From NCBI RefSeq assembly GCF_017355205.1, contig NZ_JADIJK010000004.1, positions 203,370 through 267,369 of the forward strand: DNA of 64,000 nucleotides, written 5' to 3'. Of the stretch, positions 27,294-36,370 are shown piece by piece. The first letter of the stretch is position 1, and every line of letters starts with the position of its first letter. Origin of the DNA: Bacillus sp. SD088 (GTDB taxonomy: Bacteria > Bacillota > Bacilli > Bacillales > Bacillaceae_C). Both the position numbers and the translations under genes were made by a program. The notes beneath the pieces are model-generated. The model saw only the letters and a list, made by a program, of their open reading frames with translations. It did not search any database and had not been told where the DNA came from.

Positions 27294-27809
27294 TTGTCTA
27301 TTTATCCATTTAACGGAAAAAACCCTGAAATTGATGAATCTGTTTTTATCGCTGATTTTACCACGATTACAGGTGATGTAAAAATTGGCGCAGATTCAAG
27401 TGTTTGGTTTCATTCAGTGATTCGCGGAGATGTGGCACCAACCATCATTGGAGAACGGGTGAATATTCAAGATCAATGTCTTCTACACCAAAGCCCGGAT
27501 CGCTCCTTAATCATCGAAGATGACGTAACAATTGGGCATCAAGTTATTTTACATAGCGGCATTATTCGTAAAAATGCCTTGATCGGCATGGGGTCTATTA
27601 TTCTAGATGGTGCTGAGATTGGGGAAGGTGCTTTTATTGGCGCTGGAAGCCTCGTTTCTCAAGGTAAAAAAATCCCGCCCAATAGCTTAGCTTTTGGACG
27701 CCCTGCAAAAGTCATTCGTTCTTTAACAACAGAAGACATTCAAGATATGGAGCGAATTTCAAGGGAGTATGTGGAAAAAGCGAAGTATTATAAGGGTTTG
27801 CAAAAGTAA
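27294..27809 (+). CDS. ytoA: Gamma carbonic anhydrase family protein YtoA
   Basis: A 171-residue left-handed beta-helix hexapeptide-repeat protein of the gamma carbonic anhydrase/acyltransferase group. Repeats run from VKIGADSSV to IGEGAFIGAGS, and the metal histidines are visible in CLLHQSPD, TIGHQVILHSG. The start is TTG at 27294 (MSIYPFNG): GAAAGG is 9 nt upstream, whereas the ATG at 27285 would be only 1 nt from it. Activity is unproven; many family members lack carbonic anhydrase activity. It is encoded beside ytpA, as in B. subtilis. Confidence 0.88.
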   Translation: MSIYPFNGKNPEIDESVFIADFTTITGDVKIGADSSVWFHSVIRGDVAPTIIGERVNIQDQCLLHQSPDRSLIIEDDVTIGHQVILHSGIIRKNALIGMGSIILDGAEIGEGAFIGAGSLVSQGKKIPPNSLAFGRPAKVIRSLTTEDIQDMERISREYVEKAKYYKGLQK

Positions 27810-27898
27810 AATTCTCCTTTGACAATCCAGTGAACATGCTGAAGTTTTTCTTATTCTTGCCGATAAAATAGTCAAAGGATTAGAAGCGAAGGAGCTGG

Positions 27899-28735
27899 AT
27901 GTCAATGGTCTATTTATTGGTCTCCGCTATCATACTGATTGCGATCGTCATCGTTTTTCTTATCGTAAAATTTCAGCTAAAACAAATGAAAAATATATTT
28001 CTGACAAGTCTCTTCGTGTTGATCATTGTCATTTTATTGGATTCCAATTGGAGTGAAATGCATACTGTGGAGGGTCAGGAAGCGCTAAAGGTACCACAAT
28101 CCGAATATTCATTCATTAAAATAAAGGATCAGGTTAAAATTGATACTCCTGTTGTATCCCAACTTCCCGAATTACCAAGAGGCTGTGAAGTAACATCACT
28201 AGCGATGCTACTCCACAGTGCAGGCGTCCAAGCAGATAAAATGGAGCTGGCCGAAAAAGTGAAGAAAAATCCAGCCAAAAGAGAAACAAAGAACGGAGAT
28301 ATTTATTATGGCGATCCTGAAAACGGCTTTGTTGGAGATATGTATACATTTGAGAAACCGGGGCTTGGTGTATACCATGAACCCATTATGGAATTAGCAG
28401 AAGTTTACTTGCCAGGGCAAATCGTCAACTTAACCGGACAAACATTTGAAGAATTAAAAATTCCTCTTTCAGCCGGACGGCCTGTTTGGGTGATTATCAA
28501 TACCGAGTATCGTAAATTAGAAGACTCCTATTTTCAAACATGGCATACAGAATCAGGAAAGATTCGCATAACTAGAAAGGAACATTCCGTCCTTATAACC
28601 GGATATGATCAGCATTTTGTTTATTTTAACGATCCCTTAACAGGCAAGAAAAACAGAAAAGCAGCGATCAAAGACTTTGAACAATCTTGGCTGCAAATGG
28701 GAAGTCAGGCGATTACATATTCGGGGAATGAATGA
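27899..28735 (+). CDS. C39-like cysteine peptidase, membrane-anchored
   Basis: A 278-residue protein with two N-terminal hydrophobic segments (about residues 4-24 and 33-48) and an extracellular-looking C39-type papain-fold domain. The catalytic cysteine is C96 in LPRGCEVTSLAM, the histidine is in KEHSVLITGYD near residue 230, and NDPLTG near 246 supplies the third residue. Unlike bacteriocin-processing C39 domains, it is not fused to an ABC transporter. The target is unknown. AAGGAG is upstream; either of two close ATGs (27899, 27905) could be used. Confidence 0.82.
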   Translation: MSMVYLLVSAIILIAIVIVFLIVKFQLKQMKNIFLTSLFVLIIVILLDSNWSEMHTVEGQEALKVPQSEYSFIKIKDQVKIDTPVVSQLPELPRGCEVTSLAMLLHSAGVQADKMELAEKVKKNPAKRETKNGDIYYGDPENGFVGDMYTFEKPGLGVYHEPIMELAEVYLPGQIVNLTGQTFEELKIPLSAGRPVWVIINTEYRKLEDSYFQTWHTESGKIRITRKEHSVLITGYDQHFVYFNDPLTGKKNRKAAIKDFEQSWLQMGSQAITYSGNE

Positions 28736-28844
28736 ATTTTTAACCCTCCATAAGAAAATCATGCTTTTTAAACATAAATCTCTACACGAAGAAAGCCGTT
28801 TTTTCCTGCGTTTAGGGAATTCTCGGCTTTTATCTGTATTTTTC

Positions 28845-29191
28845 CTATCGTGGGAAAGTAATAAGGCATTGGGTTCCCTATTGCGGTTTGCTATTTATGT
28901 CACTAGTTCCACCATGAGCGATAATGATTTGTCTTGCAATGGCCATTCCTAGTCCGGTTCCGGAAGTGTTAGCAGTGGCATTCGTCCCTCGGTAGTAACG
29001 GTCGAATAAGTGATCAATCGTTTGTTGATCCATCCCCATCCCATCGTCTTCAATTACAATACGAATTTCTTGTTTTGACCAAGAAAAAAGCTGAACAATA
29101 TAACACTAAGGACGATCAGTAAGCCCCAAATAAGCATTAAGCAAAAAAGTCGTGATACGAAATAATAGGCGACTCGATTTTTTAATTTCAC
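28845..29191 (-). pseudogene. Histidine kinase remnant (internal deletion)
   Basis: A GTG at 29191, overlapping the stop of the regulator gene, starts KLKNRVAYYFVSRLFCLM with a first membrane helix. After about 33 codons the sequence jumps, in another frame, to the HATPase domain (IEDDGMGMDQQTIDHLF, then GTGLGMAIARQIIIAHGG), so the sensor, the second helix and the His-phosphorylation domain are deleted. A TAG also interrupts the last strand, before GTQCLITFP. It is a dead kinase of the type usually linked to lantibiotic resistance ABC transporters. Confidence 0.85.
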
Positions 29192-29912
29192 AATAAATCC
29201 TCATTTGCGTCTGCTTCAAATACATATCCTAATCCTCGAACTGTTTTTATCCATTTTGGTCTACTTGGGTCCTGCTCTATTTTTTCGCGTAAACGTCTTA
29301 CATGTACCATCACCGTACTATCCCCGCCATAAAATTCTCCCCACACATCTTTATAAATTTGATGTTTACTTAGAATTTTGTTAGGGTGTTCGCAAAATAG
29401 AGTAACAGTTTCAGTTCCTGAGTAGGACACTCAAGTCTTACACCATTCACAATTAGTTTGCCAGTATTGGCATTTATATTAAAGGCACCATAATCATAAA
29501 ATTGTTTCCGAGTATGGCGGGATGGAATTTGCATAGAACGTTTTAATTGTGCTTTCACACGTGCTGCCACTTCTAATGGATTAAATGGCTTTTTAATATA
29601 GTCATCTCCTCCAAAACTAAATCCCTGTAATTTATCTAGATCTGTGATTTTAGCCGTTAGAAACAGGATTGGCACATCTGTTTCCGAACGAATTTTTCCA
29701 CAGAGTGTAAAGCCGTCTATATCAGGCAGCATCACATCTAACAAGATAATGTACGGATGATTTTGCGTTGTCATGAAAAGTGCCTCTGTACCAGTAGTGG
29801 CCATGAAGAGCTGTTGAAAGCCTTACTTTTCAAATACTGTCATTAACAAATCTACAATATGCTGATCATCATCAATAATAAGAATTTTATGATCCTCGAG
29901 CTTTAAATTCAC
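29188..29912 (-). pseudogene. OmpR-type response regulator, broken
   Basis: A GTG at 29912 with GGAGGAGGAA upstream starts NLKLEDHKILIIDDDQHIVD. A TAA replaces a sense codon after FEK (near 29827), and the frame continues GFQQLFMATTGTEALF. The phosphoacceptor is in IILLDVMLPDIDG and the Thr/Lys in ILFLTAK and KKPFNP. A one-base loss in a T run near 29395 then shifts the frame into the winged-helix domain ([20 protein letters not shown] ... [11 protein letters not shown]). With a stop and a frameshift it cannot be functional. Confidence 0.88.
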
Positions 29913-30147
29913 ACTTCCTCCTCCTTCCGATCATCATTATTATTTTACATGAAACAGCAATAGAAGAAGCCGATTGTGTAAAGAATTTAACGACTGTTTA
30001 GCTTTCTGAAAAGTATATTTATTCTACAGCCTAAGCCAGTCTAAGTATGCAATTAAAATAAAGAAATATGCGAAATTTAATTGTTAAGCAAATATTTAGG
30101 GAAAGTTTCATTCCTTTCATTTACGATAGAAATGAGGTGAGGAACAG

Positions 30148-30402
30148 ATGAATGATCAAATATTGTTAACCAATGATCTAACTAAAAAGTACAAAAAACA
30201 CATGTCTGTAAATGGAATCAATTTACGGATTGAGCGGGGACAAATTTATGGATTTCTTGGTCCTAATGGAGCTGGAAAACAACGACGATCCGAATGTTAT
30301 TAGGGTTGATCAAACCAACAAAGGGAAGTATCGAAATTTTTGGACAGAGCCTAAATAAAAATCGCCTACAAAATTTACAAAGAATTGGATCCTTAGTAAT
30401 GT
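30148..30402 (+). pseudogene. Lantibiotic-resistance-type ABC ATPase remnant
   Basis: A good start (GAGGTGAGGAACAG, then ATG) opens MNDQILLTNDLTKKYKK and runs to Walker A, LGPNGAGK. One A is missing from the run after GGAAAA, so the frame ends in RRSECY. In the corrected frame it continues TTIRMLLGLIKPTKGS and GSIEIFGQSLNKN to RIGSLV and is then cut off; the signature, Walker B and C-terminal domain are absent. The family is that of EpiF/BcrA-type peptide-antibiotic transport ATPases. Confidence 0.85.
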
Positions 30403-30652
30403 CCAGGCTTTCTCGATTCTGATTGGATCTGTTTCAGCTATTATGGGGCTTTTTTAGCAGCTGCTCAAACGACAAGATGGTTCCCAATAGCTTATCCGGT
30501 CCAATCATCAACAGTGATATTACAGTATGAGGGGATCGGCTATAACCCGGATTTTTCCGCCTACCTCATCATTAATTTGATCGTAGGGATAATCCTATTA
30601 TTTATCGGTTCTAAACATTTTTCTAAACGGAATGTCCAGCAAGGAGTGATTA
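30395..30652 (+). pseudogene. C-terminal remnant of first ABC permease
   Basis: Directly after the truncated ATPase, the sequence reads FSILIGSVSAIMGLF, then with one base missing from a T run continues LAAAQTTRWFPIAYPVQ and ends at FIGSKHFSKRNVQ. This is the last third of an EpiE/MutE-type permease. The middle of the operon (ATPase C-terminus and permease N-terminus) has been deleted, and the frame now runs straight into the next gene without a stop. Confidence 0.75.
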
Positions 30653-30654
30653 TT

Positions 30655-31386
30655 TTGAAAAATATCTTATATGTTGAACAGTTACAGTTAAAACGCTCCA
30701 AGTTATGGCTGCTTTACTTAATAGGCCCCTTGTTAGGTGTGTTCCTAGCTTATATTAATTTCTTTAAAAACTATGACCTGTTTATGCAGCTAGGAGATAA
30801 TGCTTGGATTGAAGCGTGGACACAAGTAGCCTTGTTTATGGGACCATTTGTATTACCAATCTTAGTTGGCATATATGCAGCCCTTGTTTGTAGGAGTGAA
30901 CATGTTGGAGGTGGATGGAAACAACTAGCCTTACCAATCAAACATTCAGACATCTTTTTAGGAAAATTTCTAACAGTGGTAAAAATGATCGTTATCACAA
31001 TGCTAATCCTATTGATCTTCTTTATAGGATTTGGTTATGTAAAAGGAGTAGAAGGCAATCTTCCGGTTGTAACTATATTTGCGTTTATGATGAGAGGGAT
31101 TATAGCATGCTTACCATTGATTCTGCTACAACTTATTATATCGGTAAGGGCTAAAACCTTTGGTATACCATTAGCTGTTAGTATTATTTTTACCCTTCCA
31201 GCTATCATTGTTGCCAGCACACCTTTAGGGCAGTTTTATCCTTGGACACAACCAATGCTAACCATGTCACCAGAAGATGAATCACCGATTCAATCTTATT
31301 TCTTATTTTATACACTCGTAATTGGCTCGTTTATCGTTTTACTGATCTATGGTTTACGAAGTTTCGCTGATCGGGATGCTAGCTAA
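30655..31386 (+). CDS. Lantibiotic-immunity-type ABC permease (EpiG/MutG-like)
   Basis: A 243-residue, six-helix permease that looks intact. The start is TTG at 30655 (MKNILYVEQLQLKRSK) with AAGGAG 8 nt upstream. The pattern of an early cytoplasmic stretch, GPLLGVFLAYINFF, and a late GSFIVLLIYGLRSF helix fits the second permease of LanFEG- or Bcr-type exporters that protect against peptide antibiotics. Its ATPase and first permease are broken, so it is probably non-functional unless it borrows another ATPase. Confidence 0.75.
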   Translation: MKNILYVEQLQLKRSKLWLLYLIGPLLGVFLAYINFFKNYDLFMQLGDNAWIEAWTQVALFMGPFVLPILVGIYAALVCRSEHVGGGWKQLALPIKHSDIFLGKFLTVVKMIVITMLILLIFFIGFGYVKGVEGNLPVVTIFAFMMRGIIACLPLILLQLIISVRAKTFGIPLAVSIIFTLPAIIVASTPLGQFYPWTQPMLTMSPEDESPIQSYFLFYTLVIGSFIVLLIYGLRSFADRDAS

Positions 31387-31581
31387 TTGTCTTTTATGGA
31401 AAATGATGGGCCAACAAAAGCTATGCAGAATCCACATTAGCAAAAGAGAGCAACTGGATAATTGTAGACCAAGCTATGTAGCATTGTATTCTATATGATC
31501 TTGAATACGTGCTACAGGCTATACTAACTTTAATTGCTCCCCCCCACCATTTCCGGACAGTTTTTAAAACAAATATCCACA

Positions 31582-31935
31582 TTAACACTTGCAAACCATT
31601 AATATATTTCCATCCGGATCTTTAAAATTAAAATAGTGACCATGTTCAATGTTGGTAATCAAGTTGACTCCCTTATTCTTCATAAATTGAAACGCTTCCT
31701 CAATGTCTTCTGTGTTGAAATGAAATACTGGGGTTTTAAATACTTTATCCTTTGCATAAATTTTGCTGTCTAACACAATCCCTGTTCCATTCATCGGTAT
31801 AACATAAAGATGACCAAACTGTATATCACCTTCCACTGTTAATCCCAAAATATCGCAGTACCAATCTCTTGCTTTGTCGATGTTACTAACAGGAATAAAT
31901 ACCGTTCCGATCTCTGTTAAAATAGGGCTACGCAT
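31582..31935 (-). CDS. VOC-superfamily glyoxalase-like protein
   Basis: A 117-residue single-unit VOC protein with two beta-alpha-beta-beta-beta modules. Metal-type positions are visible: E8 in LTEIGTVFIP, H43 near FGHLYVIP and the final strand FNFKDPDGNILMVCKC, common in the glyoxalase/bleomycin-resistance superfamily. The substrate is unknown, and the sequence alone does not support a resistance role. AAAAGGAGG precedes the ATG. Neighbours do not suggest a pathway. Confidence 0.82.
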   Translation of the reverse strand: MRSPILTEIGTVFIPVSNIDKARDWYCDILGLTVEGDIQFGHLYVIPMNGTGIVLDSKIYAKDKVFKTPVFHFNTEDIEEAFQFMKNKGVNLITNIEHGHYFNFKDPDGNILMVCKC

Positions 31936-32054
31936 AAAACCTGCCTCCTTTTACTTTTTTATGAAAAGTCCTGTAGAACTGAATTTTATTAACCACTTTT
32001 AGAAAACTGCGTCTTCTAAAAGACATGCGCTTTCTATTTCTTTATCTCCAAGAA

Positions 32055-32876
32055 CTAGCCTGGAAACGCATACCCTTTATAATTGTATATATGTTTAAAG
32101 CCAATATTTTCAGCAACGGCAACCGAAGCTTTGTTTTCCTCCATACACTCCCAATGAGGGATGAGATTCTGCTCGAAGCAATCCTGGATGAATAAGTGGG
32201 CCGCCTTTTGAGCTAATTTTCTTCCTTGATGGGCCGCAAGTGTTTCAATATGAACACTGTGAATGTTCCCGGCTACAAATCCTGAGAAACAGACACTAGC
32301 AATTTCATTTTCATCTAACATACAATATCCGATTCCGTTACTCAAATAGTCCTCAATTGAAGACCAAGACTCTAAAATTTTGGCTTGCAGGAACTTGCGA
32401 TTCTGAACCAGACTGCTTTTCAGAAAACTTTGATCAATTTTTATAGCTTCATATCCCATAGCGATTATAGGTTCACGGATATTCAAATAATCATGTGGTT
32501 GTAAAGTATACACTTTTTGCATCCAGCTATCTAGCTTACGAGCTTTGAATACTTTCTCTATCGTCTTATTCCAACGATCATGAATGCCAATCCACTCAAA
32601 CCAGTTTAACTGCACTTTTGCTGCCTCTGGAATAATCACTTCATCGATAAAATAATTTAATTCATTATTGAATTTCTCATTATCCTCATTTCCAATCAAA
32701 AAGAAGCCATCATTATTGCCCAACCAAATCATACCCGAAGTGGGAATCGCTGCATCATCGACAAATATGCGACCAGGATTGGTGCCTTCAATTACTGCCA
32801 GTGCCTCTATTTGTCTCTGGTTATTTACTAAACTTTTGCATCTATCAAACTCTGTTTTATCCAACTCTTGAATCAT
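32055..32876 (-). CDS. GNAT-family N-acetyltransferase
   Basis: A 273-residue protein with a divergent N-terminal half and a C-terminal GNAT domain. The acetyl-CoA-binding loop is AAHQGRKLAQKAAHLFI at about residues 215-231, and the last part (NKASVAVAENIGFKHIYNYKGYAF) is the usual GNAT end. Architecture and length fit the GNAT_acetyltran group of bacilli. The acceptor substrate is unknown. TTAGGAG lies upstream of the ATG. It is probably a single gene, although DUF402 lies 39 bp upstream on the same strand. Confidence 0.82.
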   Translation of the reverse strand: MIQELDKTEFDRCKSLVNNQRQIEALAVIEGTNPGRIFVDDAAIPTSGMIWLGNNDGFFLIGNEDNEKFNNELNYFIDEVIIPEAAKVQLNWFEWIGIHDRWNKTIEKVFKARKLDSWMQKVYTLQPHDYLNIREPIIAMGYEAIKIDQSFLKSSLVQNRKFLQAKILESWSSIEDYLSNGIGYCMLDENEIASVCFSGFVAGNIHSVHIETLAAHQGRKLAQKAAHLFIQDCFEQNLIPHWECMEENKASVAVAENIGFKHIYNYKGYAFPG

Positions 32877-32915
32877 GGAACCTGCTCCTAACAGTTTATT
32901 TCTGTAATGTTTTAT

Positions 32916-33419
32916 TTACACCGTCGATAACAACTTTATAACCCCAGAATTAAATGGGAATTCCTTGTCAGCCACCTTACGTTTAAGCTCTTCCAATTCA
33001 AGTAAGGCTCGTTTCTTTAGTTCGGGTGTATAGTGATATTTCACACTGTTTTCTTCAAACTCATCTTCATCTACCACTTGCCAATCTCCCTGCCGCTTCT
33101 TTATCAAATCCAAATCTAAGTCAATAAAACGAATTTGATTATTCTCAAACTCAGAAGGCAATGCGACATTGCAATAATAGGATGTGATCTGTTTACCCTC
33201 AATTTCCATTGCTGCCGTAAAACCCTCTTTTAAGGAGAAAACTTCAATGGATGTATTGTCCATAATAAATGTCTGATTTCTTGTATAATGTTTTAGTTTT
33301 CTCCCCTGTTTGCATAAAACTATGATATATTCAGATGTTTGCTTTACAAGCTCACCTTCCCATTCATAGTGAGGGATATTAGGATATTTTAGTGCTTGGA
33401 TCTGAATGGTTTGATTCAA
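32916..33419 (-). CDS. DUF402 protein
   Basis: A 167-residue protein of the DUF402 family. The core (FTAAMEIEGKQITSYYCNVA, then RFIDLDLDLIKK and DEDEFEEN) contains the conserved acidic residues that bind a metal in characterised family members acting on nucleoside tri- or diphosphates. The start is TTG at 33419, 7 nt after GAGGAGG; the 21 upstream codons in frame are not conserved in style. Activity here is not established. Confidence 0.82.
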   Translation of the reverse strand: MNQTIQIQALKYPNIPHYEWEGELVKQTSEYIIVLCKQGRKLKHYTRNQTFIMDNTSIEVFSLKEGFTAAMEIEGKQITSYYCNVALPSEFENNQIRFIDLDLDLIKKRQGDWQVVDEDEFEENSVKYHYTPELKKRALLELEELKRKVADKEFPFNSGVIKLLSTV

Positions 33420-33499
33420 CTTCGTTCCTCCTCTAAAACGGGTTACACGCACATGGTAGGAGCTCGCAACTATCCCTTCCATTTAAGGTTTAATTCATG

Positions 33500-33640
33500 T
33501 ATAATAAGAATATAATAATAAAGGAGAAGTGGTGAACACTTCTCCCACAACCTCTACCGTCAGGGTGGTGGTTGTCAAAAATATCTTTACTTCTGAAAAC
33601 CACCCTTTTGCTTGCGACGGCGTAGGGTGGTTTTCTCTTT
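33500..33640 (+). ncRNA. Candidate structured antisense RNA
   Basis: On the plus strand a TATAAT (33500-33505) is followed by three consecutive hairpins: GGAGAAGT/ACTTCTCC (33523-33545), ACAACC/GGTTGT (near 33547-33575) and a 12-bp stem GAAAACCACCCT/AGGGTGGTTTTC (33595-33606 and 33624-33635) followed by TCTTTTTC. It looks like a small RNA of about 130 nt with a terminator. It overlaps the 3' part of the convergent small ORF at 33587-33730, as in type I toxin-antitoxin pairs. The -35 region is weak. Confidence 0.4.
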
Positions 33641-33730
33641 TTCTAGAACGGTCCTTTTAAAAATGTGTGCGTTTACTGCTCGCACAATCCCCTTCAGAAT
33701 CTCTCTTAGAAATTCAAAAAATGTTTCCAT
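33587..33730 (-). CDS. Small basic amphipathic protein, unknown
   Basis: Forty-seven residues starting METFFEFLREILKGIVRAV and ending in a strongly basic tail (RRRKQKGGFQK). An excellent ribosome-binding site (GGAGGTGATC) precedes the ATG at 33730, which argues that it is translated. The N-terminal half could form an amphipathic membrane-associated helix. The 3' end of the gene is the arm of a hairpin facing a possible antisense RNA. No family is recognised; a type I toxin is one possibility, a small regulatory peptide another. Confidence 0.5.
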   Translation of the reverse strand: METFFEFLREILKGIVRAVNAHIFKRTVLEKEKTTLRRRKQKGGFQK

Positions 33731-33946
33731 GGCGATCACCTCCTTTCCTAGAGATGGAAAGAAGAGTGACAACCAACCACCCTCACAATATTCGGTTGCT
33801 AGTTTTAGATTATCATATTTTTGCAAAAATTACCACAAAACCAGAACAAATATTCCCAAATATCACTTTAATTCCTTATGCTAGTTGGGATCTTGATCGT
33901 TTGTTCACGTTTCGTGATGTTGGTATTTCATCAATTTGTTGATGCC

Positions 33947-34183
33947 TCAAGGTTTCTGCTTGGTTTTCTTAGTTCCTTGTGAAAAATGACTAACTTGCAA
34001 GGAATCGCTAGCATCTGTGCTAACTTCGGAAACGAAGCAGCAAAACTTTCGGTACGAATCATCTGATAGCCAATACGCCTCTGCCCCACCATACACACGG
34101 TTAACGATATTTGTGATAAGCTCCATATCTGCAATATTGCTACTCGCATGACATGGTAGCATGTGAATCTCCATTGACTCCAT
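33947..34183 (-). pseudogene. Possible N-acetyltransferase remnant
   Basis: A frame of 78 residues opens MESMEIHMLPCHASSNIADM with AGGGGGATGATG upstream. ITNIVNRVYGGAEAYWLSD resembles the N-terminal helix region of GNAT proteins, but the rest does not continue as a GNAT fold, and the overlapping frame at 33931-34308 shares the same DNA. It is best read as a truncated remnant downstream of the asnB terminator. The rest of the stretch 33731-34200 shows nothing convincing. Confidence 0.35.
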
Positions 34184-34202
34184 AAAACATCATCCCCCTT
34201 TA

Positions 34203-34236
34203 TTAAAAAAAGAGCCAAGGCAAGGCACCTTAGCTC
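34203..34236 (-). terminator. Terminator of asnB
   Basis: Read on the minus strand, AGAGCTAAGG and CCTTGGCTCT pair with a one-base offset around a short loop and are followed by a run of seven T. It begins about 6 bp after the asnB stop codon. Confidence 0.85.
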
Positions 34237-34241
34237 TTCTG

Positions 34242-36128
34242 TTACGAATGGGCCACAGCTAGTTCTTTCCCAAAATCGTATTGTTCCTCCATATAGACCG
34301 CATGCCAAACCATGAAGACAAGGACTGTCCAGATTTTACGGCTGTAGTCCATTTTTCCTTGGCAATGATCCTCTAGTAAATTTAATACGTATTGCTTATC
34401 TAAAATATAATCGGTATCGCTGTTGCGAATAATTTCTTTTGCCCAATCATACATTTCATCTTTTAACCAGTGGCGAATCGGAACTGGAAAACCTAATTTT
34501 TTGCGGTTCAAAACATGGTCAGGAATAACGCCCTCTGCGGCTTTGCGCAATACATATTTTGTTGTTCCTTCCGCTGTTTTTAAGCTAGTTGGAATTCTTG
34601 ATGCAACATTGAATACTTCTTTGTCGAGAAACGGCACCCGCAATTCCAATGAATGAGCCATGGTCATTTTGTCTGCTTTTAATAAAATATCGCCACGCAT
34701 CCATGTATGAATATCGACAAATTGCATGCGATCGACCGGATCATAGCCGACCGTATCTTGATACAGTGGACGCGTAATATCGCGATAATCCAATTGATCA
34801 TTGTATTGCTTTAACAAACGGCGTTTTTCACTTTCATCAAACATTTTCGCGTTACCAATATATCTTTCCTCCATTGGAGTCACGCCACGTTCAATGAAGC
34901 TTTTGCCTTTTACCCCTTCTGGAAGCACATTCGCTAATGCACGTAAGATTGTTTTACCAACTTTAGGAATTTTATTAAATACTTCTAAGGATTGTGGTTC
35001 TCGGTAAATATTATAACCGCCAAATAGTTCATCTGAGCCTTCCCCTGAAAGCACAACTGTGACATGCTTCCGTGCTTCTCTTGCAACGAAATAAAGCGGC
35101 ACACAAGCGGGGTCTGCCAATGGGTCGTCCATATACCACATGATCTTCGGTAATTCTTTCATATATTCTTCCGGTGTAATTACATAGCTGATGTTTTCAA
35201 CACCTAATTTATCTGCTGTTTCTTTCGCTACATCAATTTCACTAAAGCCATCCCGTTCAAAACCAACGGAAAAAGTTTTGATTTTTGGGTTATATAATTT
35301 CGCAATCGAAACAATAAATGTTGAATCAATACCACCTGAAAGAAAAGAGCCAACCGGCACATCACTGCGCATATGCACATTGACCGAATCAAAGAGCACA
35401 TCCTTAATTTCCTGAATAAATTCCTTTTCAGATTTTTGTACAGGCTGGAAATGGGCTTTCCAGTAACGTTGAATGCTAATGGGCTGATTCACTTTTTTTA
35501 TAAAATAATGACCAGGTTCTAATTTCTTAATCCCCTTTGTCATCGTTTCAGGTTCTGGTACAAATTGATAAGTTAAATATTGCTGCAAAGAATCATGATT
35601 CAATTCATTCTTCTCAAGCGCCAGTAAAATACTCTTTTTCTCTGAAGCAAAAAATGTTTTGGGACCATCTTCTTTATAAAAGAATGGCTTAATTCCAAAT
35701 GGATCACGTGCCCCGAATAAAGATTGTTCTTCTTTATCCCAAATAAGAAAAGCAAACATTCCTCGTAGCTTTTCTACTGCTTTTGCGCCTAACTGGCTGA
35801 AAAGCGCAATTAACACCTCTGTATCAGAATCCGTCTCGAACGTAAATCCAGCTTGAAGCAGTTCTTCACGTAATTCCACATAATTATAGATTTCTCCATT
35901 AAAAATAATCCAATAGCGGTCATTTTCATAAGAAAGCGGCTGTTTTCCACTTTCAATATCAATGATGCTTAGTCTGCGAAAACCAAATTGAACATGTTCA
36001 TCTTCAAAATAGCCTTCATCATCTGGTCCACGATGGGTAATGATCGTATTCATTTGATGAAAAAGCTCTTGATCAGGATTTTTAGCTGATGTTGGATGAT
36101 CATGGACACAACCGATAAAACCGCACAT
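34242..36128 (-). CDS. asnB: Asparagine synthetase (glutamine-hydrolysing)
   Basis: A 628-residue class II glutamine amidotransferase synthetase making asparagine from aspartate, ATP and glutamine. The start is set at MCGFIGC because the mature N-terminus must expose Cys2, the glutaminase nucleophile; nine upstream codons in frame are ignored. The ATP-pyrophosphatase loop FLSGGIDSTF is near residue 262, and the GEGSDELFGGY segment follows. Length fits the B. subtilis AsnB paralogues of about 630. It is encoded upstream of its own terminator and downstream of metK. Confidence 0.94.
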   Translation of the reverse strand: MCGFIGCVHDHPTSAKNPDQELFHQMNTIITHRGPDDEGYFEDEHVQFGFRRLSIIDIESGKQPLSYENDRYWIIFNGEIYNYVELREELLQAGFTFETDSDTEVLIALFSQLGAKAVEKLRGMFAFLIWDKEEQSLFGARDPFGIKPFFYKEDGPKTFFASEKKSILLALEKNELNHDSLQQYLTYQFVPEPETMTKGIKKLEPGHYFIKKVNQPISIQRYWKAHFQPVQKSEKEFIQEIKDVLFDSVNVHMRSDVPVGSFLSGGIDSTFIVSIAKLYNPKIKTFSVGFERDGFSEIDVAKETADKLGVENISYVITPEEYMKELPKIMWYMDDPLADPACVPLYFVAREARKHVTVVLSGEGSDELFGGYNIYREPQSLEVFNKIPKVGKTILRALANVLPEGVKGKSFIERGVTPMEERYIGNAKMFDESEKRRLLKQYNDQLDYRDITRPLYQDTVGYDPVDRMQFVDIHTWMRGDILLKADKMTMAHSLELRVPFLDKEVFNVASRIPTSLKTAEGTTKYVLRKAAEGVIPDHVLNRKKLGFPVPIRHWLKDEMYDWAKEIIRNSDTDYILDKQYVLNLLEDHCQGKMDYSRKIWTVLVFMVWHAVYMEEQYDFGKELAVAHS

Positions 36129-36216
36129 GTTTCGACACTCCTCTATTTTCAACAACTAGTACTCGTACTCAATGCTTCTATTTTAGCATTTAATCCGAAT
36201 TTTTGTCAGTATATCC

Positions 36217-36256
36217 GTAAAAATAACAGAGCAAATCTTGGCTCTGTTATTTTTAC
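36217..36256. terminator. Perfect palindromic terminator between metK and asnB
   Basis: A 16-bp perfect stem GTAAAAATAACAGAGC/GCTCTGTTATTTTTAC (36217-36232 and 36241-36256) with an 8-nt loop; A- and T-rich arms allow action in both directions. It would stop read-through from metK into asnB. Confidence 0.75.
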
Positions 36257-36370
36257 CTAAATCTTTGTAAACATGTATATTTATCCCGGATTAACGGGCA
36301 GTAAGACCCCCACTTCAAGAATCCGAGGTGAAAACGAGAATTGTAAGTGGGGACAACTGGCATGGTTCAG

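Noticed and set aside
33931..34308. 125-residue minus-strand frame between asnB and the small ORF
   Set aside because: Its first third is antisense or out-of-frame asnB 3' end and terminator; composition is unlike a protein.
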